Positions 59,330 through 64,000 of a stretch of DNA of 64,000 bases are shown here, one piece after another (position 1 is the first letter of the stretch; each line of letters opens with the position of its first letter). The position numbers were made by a program, and so were the translations under genes. The notes under the pieces are model-generated. The model did not search any database, was not told where the DNA came from, and saw nothing but the letters and a program-made list of their open reading frames with translations. The stretch comes from Pseudomonas sp. RC10 (lineage in GTDB: Bacteria; Pseudomonadota; Gammaproteobacteria; Pseudomonadales; Pseudomonadaceae), in NCBI RefSeq assembly GCF_038397775.1, contig NZ_CP151650.1, positions 6,157,001 through 6,221,000 of the forward strand. The letters are read 5' to 3'.

Positions 59330-60193
59330 ATGAAACAGCGTCTGTTTATCCTTTTCCAATACCTGCTTCCCCACCATCTGCTGTCACGTCTGGCGGGCTG
59401 CGTTGCCGAGTGCCGCGTGCGCTGGTTCAAGAACGCCTTCACCCAGTGGTTCGCACGCCGCTATAACGTCGACATGTCCCAGGCCCTGGTGGAAGACGTC
59501 ACGGCGTACCCACACTTCAACGACTTCTTTACCCGAGCCCTCAAACCGGGGGCACGCCCGCTGGACGAAACACCGGGCGCGATCCTGTGCCCTGCCGATG
59601 GCGCGGTGAGCCAGTTGGGCCCTATCGACCACGGCCGGATTTTCCAGGCGAAGGGCCACAGCTACAGCGCACTTGAGCTGCTGGGTGGCGATGCACGCTT
59701 GTCCGCGCCGTTCATGGGCGGCGAGTTCGCCACTATTTACCTGTCGCCGAAGGACTATCACCGCGTTCACATGCCATTGGCAGGCACGTTGCGCGAGATG
59801 GTCTACGTTCCGGGTCGCTTGTTTTCGGTGAACCAGACCACAGCGGAAAACGTCCCGGAATTGTTTGCCCGCAACGAACGCGTGGTCTGCCTGTTCGACA
59901 CCGAGCGCGGCCCAATGGCCGTAGTGTTGGTGGGCGCGATGATCGTGGCCTCCATCGAAACCGTCTGGGCGGGCCTGGTAACCCCTCCAAAGCGTGAACT
60001 GAAAACCTTCCGCTATGACGAAGCCGCACGCGCACCCATCCATCTGGAAAAGGGCGCCGAGCTGGGGCGCTTCAAGCTAGGCTCGACCGCCATCGTGCTG
60101 TTTGGCCCGAATCAGGTGAAATGGGCAGCGGAACTGGCAGCCGGTTCGCCGACTCGAATGGGTCAATTGCTGGCGATCCCTTCTCGGGCCTGA
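59330..60193 (+). CDS. psd: Phosphatidylserine decarboxylase proenzyme
   Basis: 287 residues from ATG 59330 ([20 protein letters not shown]) after TTTAGGAACCTTG; an earlier ATG gives a non-family extension. The inner-membrane enzyme makes phosphatidylethanolamine. The self-cleavage site LGST is at residues 250-253 ([13 protein letters not shown]), where S252 becomes the pyruvoyl group. The catalytic-triad regions [10 protein letters not shown] and [14 protein letters not shown] are intact. Confidence 0.97.
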   Translation: MKQRLFILFQYLLPHHLLSRLAGCVAECRVRWFKNAFTQWFARRYNVDMSQALVEDVTAYPHFNDFFTRALKPGARPLDETPGAILCPADGAVSQLGPIDHGRIFQAKGHSYSALELLGGDARLSAPFMGGEFATIYLSPKDYHRVHMPLAGTLREMVYVPGRLFSVNQTTAENVPELFARNERVVCLFDTERGPMAVVLVGAMIVASIETVWAGLVTPPKRELKTFRYDEAARAPIHLEKGAELGRFKLGSTAIVLFGPNQVKWAAELAAGSPTRMGQLLAIPSRA

Positions 60194-60226
60194 TTCTTGC
60201 CTGACAAACTTTGAAACGGTTTATTG

Positions 60227-60255
60227 GCGGGCCTGTGGTTGAGAGCACAGCCCGC
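60227..60255. other. Hairpin downstream of psd
   Basis: GGCGGGC-CTGTG...CACAG-CCCGCC forms an 11-12 bp stem with a six-base loop. No T-run follows, so it may be a processing or weak termination site. The remainder of 60194-60474 contains no gene; no confident promoter was found for the next gene. Confidence 0.4.
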
Positions 60256-60474
60256 CGCTGGTCAGCCAAGCGCCTTTGTATCCTTATTGATACGGTGTCA
60301 CATTGACATTAAGGGCTGCCCTCATGGCCCAATGCTGGTACAGTCTCTCGTCAGTCTTGTAGGAAACTTCGCTTTCAATTGACGTAAACTTGCTCGTTTA
60401 GCTCGGTCACGCGTGTCATGCATGCGATCGCTTGTAGTCATCTGAGCCAGTAGTTGTTGGAGTTTGCCTGTCAC

Positions 60475-62262
60475 ATGAGTAACTTAAGCCTCCCACTGTT
60501 GTTGCGCGCCCCTGTGCCGACGCAGTCGAGCCTGTCGTTCTGTGACGCAACGCCGAAAGACCTGAAGCGCTGGATCGCCACTCTCCCTAAAGCCAACCTC
60601 GGTGAAATGGCTCGCCAGCTGTATCAAGGCCTGGGCGAACTCAACCAACTGCTGACCCCCAGTGAAAACCGGCTGCAATTGCTGGAGCTGCTGCGTCCTG
60701 AAGTTTTCTTCGTGTGCAAGCACCTGGAACGTCACTTCCTCAACCAGTCGGTCGTGCTTGAAGAACGCCCTCGCAAAGTCGCCAATCTGTGCCAGGCCCT
60801 GCAAAACCACCTCGCCATTGGCTACAAGCAAATCATCGCCAGAGTCGCGCCCAAACTCACTCGCGACCGCACCACGCTGCTGACCACTGCCCTTCAACGC
60901 GCGCTGCATTGCCTCAATGGCCCGCTGATCCGCGCCAACCAGCTTTATTGCCCGGTGCAAGACGGTCTGTGGCTCGAACTGCATCAGATCTACCAGATTG
61001 CTCGCCAGAATCAGTTGCACAACGTTCCAGTGGCTGACAATCAAGCGCACCACACTCGCACGCTGACCGTCGAACAGACGTACGTCGTGGCGTTGCTGAT
61101 GGGGTGCTCCCGCTGCAACCAAATGCGTCAACACAACATCGGCAAACTGGCCGATGCGCTGGACGCCTGGAGTTCGATGGTCACGCTGCAACAGCCGGTC
61201 GATGACGCCAGCCTGTACGCCGTGGCCCATGGCACCGATACCGCGCCGCGCTACACCACGCTGTACACCGATGATCAGCGCGGCAATCTGCTGGGCATCA
61301 ACCCTCGCCCGCTTTCGGCAGCCTTGCAGCGCTACATCGAAATGCCGATTGAACAGCGCTCGCAGTCTTACCTGCACGTGCCGCCAGGCCTTTCACTCGA
61401 TGTGTTGCAACACCTCGCCGCCGCGTGGGGCGATGTGTCGGAGCGTGCTTTCCAGCGCACGGCCGGGCAAGGCACGTTGACCGTCTGCGTTGGCATGAGC
61501 GCCCTGCACTATTTTGTCGGTGGCAAAAAATGCTTCAGCGATCTGCTGCTGGTGCCTACCGTGACCGTGAGCAAGGTCGCTGAATACAGCTTGCAGCCGC
61601 TTGAGCCCGCGCGCCACGACCCATGGGCACAGGCGATGGACGTTCAGCGCACCGGGTCGTCGACGTCCATGTTGCCGTTCGAAGAGATCGAGTATCAGCG
61701 CGAGGAAGCGGACGGCGGCGCCTCTGCGCTGGATGGTCAGAAGAGCTTTCCCACCTACAACCTGAACATCGTCAACCACAGCCCTGGCGGCTATTGCCTG
61801 GCTTGGCCGAAAGACGTTCCCGATCAGCTGCAGGCGGGCGAGATGATCGGCATTCAGGATCACGGCCACGGCTGGAGTATCGCAGTGGTGCGCTGGGTGC
61901 GTCAGGTGCGCAGCGGCGGTACGCAGATGGGGGTTGAGCTGATTGCCCCGTTCGCACAGGCGTGCGGCATGCAGTTGCTGCGTGCCGAACAGAGCAGTCA
62001 GTACCTGCGAGTGCTGTTGCTGCCCGAAGTGCGCGCCATTGATGTGCCTGCCACCGTCATTGCGCCTCGCTTGCCATTCGACGACGGCAATAAAGTGATG
62101 ATCAACAGCAGCGGCGACGAGCGCCGGGCGACCCTGAGCAATCGCAAGGCGACGACCGGCAGCTACAACCAGTTCGAATACGAAATTCTGGAAGGGCCGA
62201 AGAAAGCGACGCCAGAAGCGGGGCCAGAGCAGGAATTCGATTCGTTGTGGACGGTGTTGTAA
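60475..62262 (+). CDS. Conserved protein with PilZ-like C-terminal module
   Basis: 595 residues from ATG 60475 (MSNLSLPLLLRAPVPTQSSL); an upstream TTG frame adds seven residues. The first 400 residues are helical and unlike any family I can name (DLKRWIATLPKANLGEMARQ, LLELLRPEVFFVCKHLERHF). Residues about 425-510 (YNLNIVNHSPGGYCLAWPKD, IAVVRWVRQVRSGGTQMGVE) have the PilZ pattern of N-x-SxGG, VRW and GVE, but the classic RxxxR c-di-GMP motif is not obvious. It sits between psd and serB, where P. aeruginosa has a similar gene near fimX. A role in c-di-GMP or surface behaviour is only inferred. Confidence 0.7.
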   Translation: MSNLSLPLLLRAPVPTQSSLSFCDATPKDLKRWIATLPKANLGEMARQLYQGLGELNQLLTPSENRLQLLELLRPEVFFVCKHLERHFLNQSVVLEERPRKVANLCQALQNHLAIGYKQIIARVAPKLTRDRTTLLTTALQRALHCLNGPLIRANQLYCPVQDGLWLELHQIYQIARQNQLHNVPVADNQAHHTRTLTVEQTYVVALLMGCSRCNQMRQHNIGKLADALDAWSSMVTLQQPVDDASLYAVAHGTDTAPRYTTLYTDDQRGNLLGINPRPLSAALQRYIEMPIEQRSQSYLHVPPGLSLDVLQHLAAAWGDVSERAFQRTAGQGTLTVCVGMSALHYFVGGKKCFSDLLLVPTVTVSKVAEYSLQPLEPARHDPWAQAMDVQRTGSSTSMLPFEEIEYQREEADGGASALDGQKSFPTYNLNIVNHSPGGYCLAWPKDVPDQLQAGEMIGIQDHGHGWSIAVVRWVRQVRSGGTQMGVELIAPFAQACGMQLLRAEQSSQYLRVLLLPEVRAIDVPATVIAPRLPFDDGNKVMINSSGDERRATLSNRKATTGSYNQFEYEILEGPKKATPEAGPEQEFDSLWTVL

Positions 62263-62279
62263 GCCTAAGCCCTTCCCTG

Positions 62280-62364
62280 AAGGAGTGAGCTTGCTCGCGA
62301 TAGGCTATTTCAGTCACCTCATGCTTTGCTGGTTCCACGCATCGCGAGCAAGCTCACTTCTACA
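62280..62364. repeat. REPIN-like inverted REP pair 6
   Basis: Arms GAAGGAGTGAGCTTGCTCGC and GCGAGCAAGCTCACTTCTAC are inverted REP copies, slightly degenerate compared with pairs 3 and 4. It lies in the convergent gap between the PilZ-like gene and serB. Confidence 0.85.
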
Positions 62365-62391
62365 GAAAGCGCTCCATCCAGAGGCGGTGTT

Positions 62392-63609
62392 TTACAGACT
62401 CCGCCCTTCCCGATCGCGGAACCCCAGCAGATACAGCACCCCGTCCAGCCCCAGCGTCGAAATCGCCTGCTTGGCAGACTGTTTAACCAGCGGCTTGGCA
62501 CGGAACGCAACGCCCAGACCGGCAATGGCCAGCATCGGCAAATCGTTCGCGCCGTCGCCAACGGCAATGGTCTGCTCCAGACTCAAACCTTCCTTGATCG
62601 CCAGCTCGCGCAACAGGTCAGCCTTGCGCTGCGCATCGACAATCGGCTCGACGGCCACGCCGGTGCATTGGCCGTCCACCACTTCCAGCTCGTTGGCGAA
62701 GATGTAGTCGATACCCAGTTTCGCCTGCAACTGACGGGCGAAGTAGGTGAAGCCGCCTGACAGAATCGCGGTCTTGTAGCCCAGTCGCTTGAGTTCGGCG
62801 AACAGGTTTTCAGCGCCTTCGGTCAAACGCAGCGAGGCGCCGATTTCATCCAGCACTTTGATATCAAGGCCTTTGAGCAACGCGAGACGCTCTTTGAAGC
62901 TGGCGCGGAAATCCAGCTCGCCCCGCATCGCACGCTCGGTGATTTCCGACACACGCTCACCCACGCCGTGGGCCTTGGCCAGTTCGTCGATGACTTCAGC
63001 CTCGATCAGCGTCGAATCCATGTCGAACACGGCCAGACGACGATTGCGGCGGAACAGGGAATCCTGCTGGAACGCGATATCAACGTTCAGCTCTTGCGCC
63101 ACGTGCAGGAACTCGGCGCGCATCTCCTGTGCATCAGCGGGTTCGCCGCGCACGGAAAACTCGATGCAGCCCTTGCCCTTGTCACTGGGCATGTCCAGCG
63201 GCATGCGCCCGGACAAACGGTCGATGCGATCAATATTCAGGCCGTATTTGGCGGTGATCGCACTCACGGTCTGCAATTGCTCGGCCGTGACCTTGCGGGT
63301 CAGCAGCGTCACGATGTGCCGGTCTTTGCCCTGATCGTCGACCCAGTGCTGGTAGTCGTCTTCGCTGACGTGGGTGAACAGCACCTGTAAGCCCAGCTCA
63401 TCGACCTTCGACTGCACCCCATCCAACACCTTTGAGCCGTCCTCGGTGTCCGGAATCTGGACCAGAATGCCAAACGAAAGCGTGTCATGGATCACCGCCT
63501 GACCAATATCCAGAACATCGGCGCCGCCGCGAGCCAGTACGCCAGTAATGGCCGCCGTCAGACCCGGACTGTCTTCGCCAGTGATGTTTATCAGGACAAT
63601 TTCGCGCAA
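62392..63609 (-). CDS. serB: Phosphoserine phosphatase
   Basis: 405 residues. It starts with TTG 63609 (MREIVLINITGEDSPGLTAA) behind GCGGGGGTGCGCC; there is no in-frame ATG in a suitable place. Two ACT-like regions (residues about 1-180) precede a HAD phosphatase core with the nucleophile motif VFDMDSTLIEAEVIDELAK, motif II AILSGGFTYFARQ and motif IV AVGDGANDLPMLA. It performs the last step of serine synthesis. It is divergent from the ahpA/ytjB-type gene, as in E. coli. Confidence 0.96.
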   Translation of the reverse strand: MREIVLINITGEDSPGLTAAITGVLARGGADVLDIGQAVIHDTLSFGILVQIPDTEDGSKVLDGVQSKVDELGLQVLFTHVSEDDYQHWVDDQGKDRHIVTLLTRKVTAEQLQTVSAITAKYGLNIDRIDRLSGRMPLDMPSDKGKGCIEFSVRGEPADAQEMRAEFLHVAQELNVDIAFQQDSLFRRNRRLAVFDMDSTLIEAEVIDELAKAHGVGERVSEITERAMRGELDFRASFKERLALLKGLDIKVLDEIGASLRLTEGAENLFAELKRLGYKTAILSGGFTYFARQLQAKLGIDYIFANELEVVDGQCTGVAVEPIVDAQRKADLLRELAIKEGLSLEQTIAVGDGANDLPMLAIAGLGVAFRAKPLVKQSAKQAISTLGLDGVLYLLGFRDREGRSL

Positions 63610-63680
63610 GGCGCACCCCCGCAGGTGGAAAAAAACGGCATTCTACTCACTTTCAGTGACCACCGGGCACAGTGAGCGCT

Positions 63681-63708
63681 TTGCCGTCTCTGGGTCGCTC
63701 GCTATACT
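63681..63708 (+). promoter_or_regulatory. Sigma-70 promoter of the ahpA/ytjB-like gene
   Basis: -35 TTGCCG (63681-63686), 16-bp spacer, -10 TATACT (63703-63708). The GTG start follows 32 bp later. Confidence 0.6.
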
Positions 63709-63740
63709 GCGCCCCAACTTCTCCAAGAGAGCCGTGCTCA

Positions 63741-64000
63741 GTGAACCGGCCCACGCCAGTAAAAACCGATAATTTCTTCTTGCTGATCTTCCGGGCTCTG
63801 CGTCATCGACGCGTTCCGATTGCTTTGCGCATCGCCAGCCACAACGTGATCCTCGTCGCGCTGGCGCTGGTGATCTATGCCTGCGTGATGGGTTTGCAGT
63901 TCAAGCAGGCCATGCACGAACAGGCAGATGCGCTAGGCCAGGCCCTGACCACGCAAACGGCAACTTCCGCCACTGAGCTGCTGGTGTCCAACGACATCCT
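63741..64000 (+). CDS. SMP/YtjB (AhpA) family membrane protein, partial 5' end
   Basis: Open from GTG 63741 to the window edge (86 codons), encoding MNRPTPVKTDNFFLLIFRAL, then a membrane helix (ASHNVILVALALVIYACVMG) and a soluble stretch (FKQAMHEQADALGQALTTQT). In E. coli, ytjB (smp) lies divergently beside serB, and Pseudomonas has an ahpA-type gene in this place. The family has an N-terminal helix and a periplasmic domain; the function is not settled. AAGAGAG lies about 12 bases before the start. Truncated by the window. Confidence 0.75.
   Translation, partial: MNRPTPVKTDNFFLLIFRALRHRRVPIALRIASHNVILVALALVIYACVMGLQFKQAMHEQADALGQALTTQTATSATELLVSNDI

Noticed and set aside
60376..60412. TTGACG at about 60378 as a promoter for the PilZ-like gene
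   Set aside because: No acceptable -10 hexamer lies 16-18 bp downstream.

Overview
The window reads as a contiguous piece of a Pseudomonas chromosome. The evidence is azurin, the hfq-hflX-hflK-hflC and mutL-miaA-hfq blocks, tandem Leu tRNAs beside rnr, motAB beside rsgA and orn, REP-type hairpins of the GAGCAAGCTCACTCCTACA family, and GC-rich codon use that leaves long open antisense frames. From memory, the gene order follows P. aeruginosa roughly from PA4911 to PA4961. Accessory cargo (a TccC-like Tc toxin C subunit and an S-type pyocin) and the intergenic REPINs suggest the fluorescens/syringae side of the genus. No integrase, transposase, CRISPR array or rRNA operon was seen.

Layout. Bases 1-2841 carry the end of a branched-chain amino acid ABC importer (livM, livH, livK on the minus strand). 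It has a near-perfect sigma-54 promoter and an unusual, helically phased GCAACC array upstream. Bases 3199-7203 hold a lysine/pipecolate catabolic module (amaA, amaB) with a divergent LysR regulator. Bases 7533-11439 hold pncB and nadE (NAD salvage), a short DUF1338 protein and azurin. Bases 11756-18580 are a three-gene operon of two transglutaminase-fold proteins and a circularly permuted ATP-grasp/alpha-E protein, a predicted but poorly understood peptide-ligation system. Bases 18944-24894 hold an orphan T6SS hcp, a YgiQ radical SAM protein and an orphan TccC/RHS toxin.

Bases 24928-51761 are conserved housekeeping: dnaB, rplI, a membrane protein, rpsR, rpsF, rlmB and rnr, then two tRNA-Leu(CAG) genes, a chemoreceptor, purA and hisZ. 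The large minus-strand cluster nnr-tsaE-amiB-mutL-miaA-hfq-hflX-hflK-hflC follows, with queG, a TRIC-like channel, orn and rsgA beyond it. Bases 54767-64000 continue with motB-motA, an HDOD protein, rhdA, psd, a PilZ-like protein, serB and the start of an ahpA/ytjB-type membrane protein.

The most interesting object is the insert between rsgA and motB (about 51.73-54.85 kb). It carries an S-type pyocin with an unclassified C-terminal toxin domain and a putative immunity gene, in AT-richer DNA. Decayed direct copies of the rsgA-motB junction flank it. The left side carries a fossil of the motB C-terminus and the right side a fossil of the rsgA C-terminus. This shows that a bacteriocin module was placed at the junction by a duplication-generating event. 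Six REPIN-like inverted pairs punctuate gene ends, and one supplies the queG stop codon.

All functional calls come from reading the sequence and remembered family features; no database search was run.
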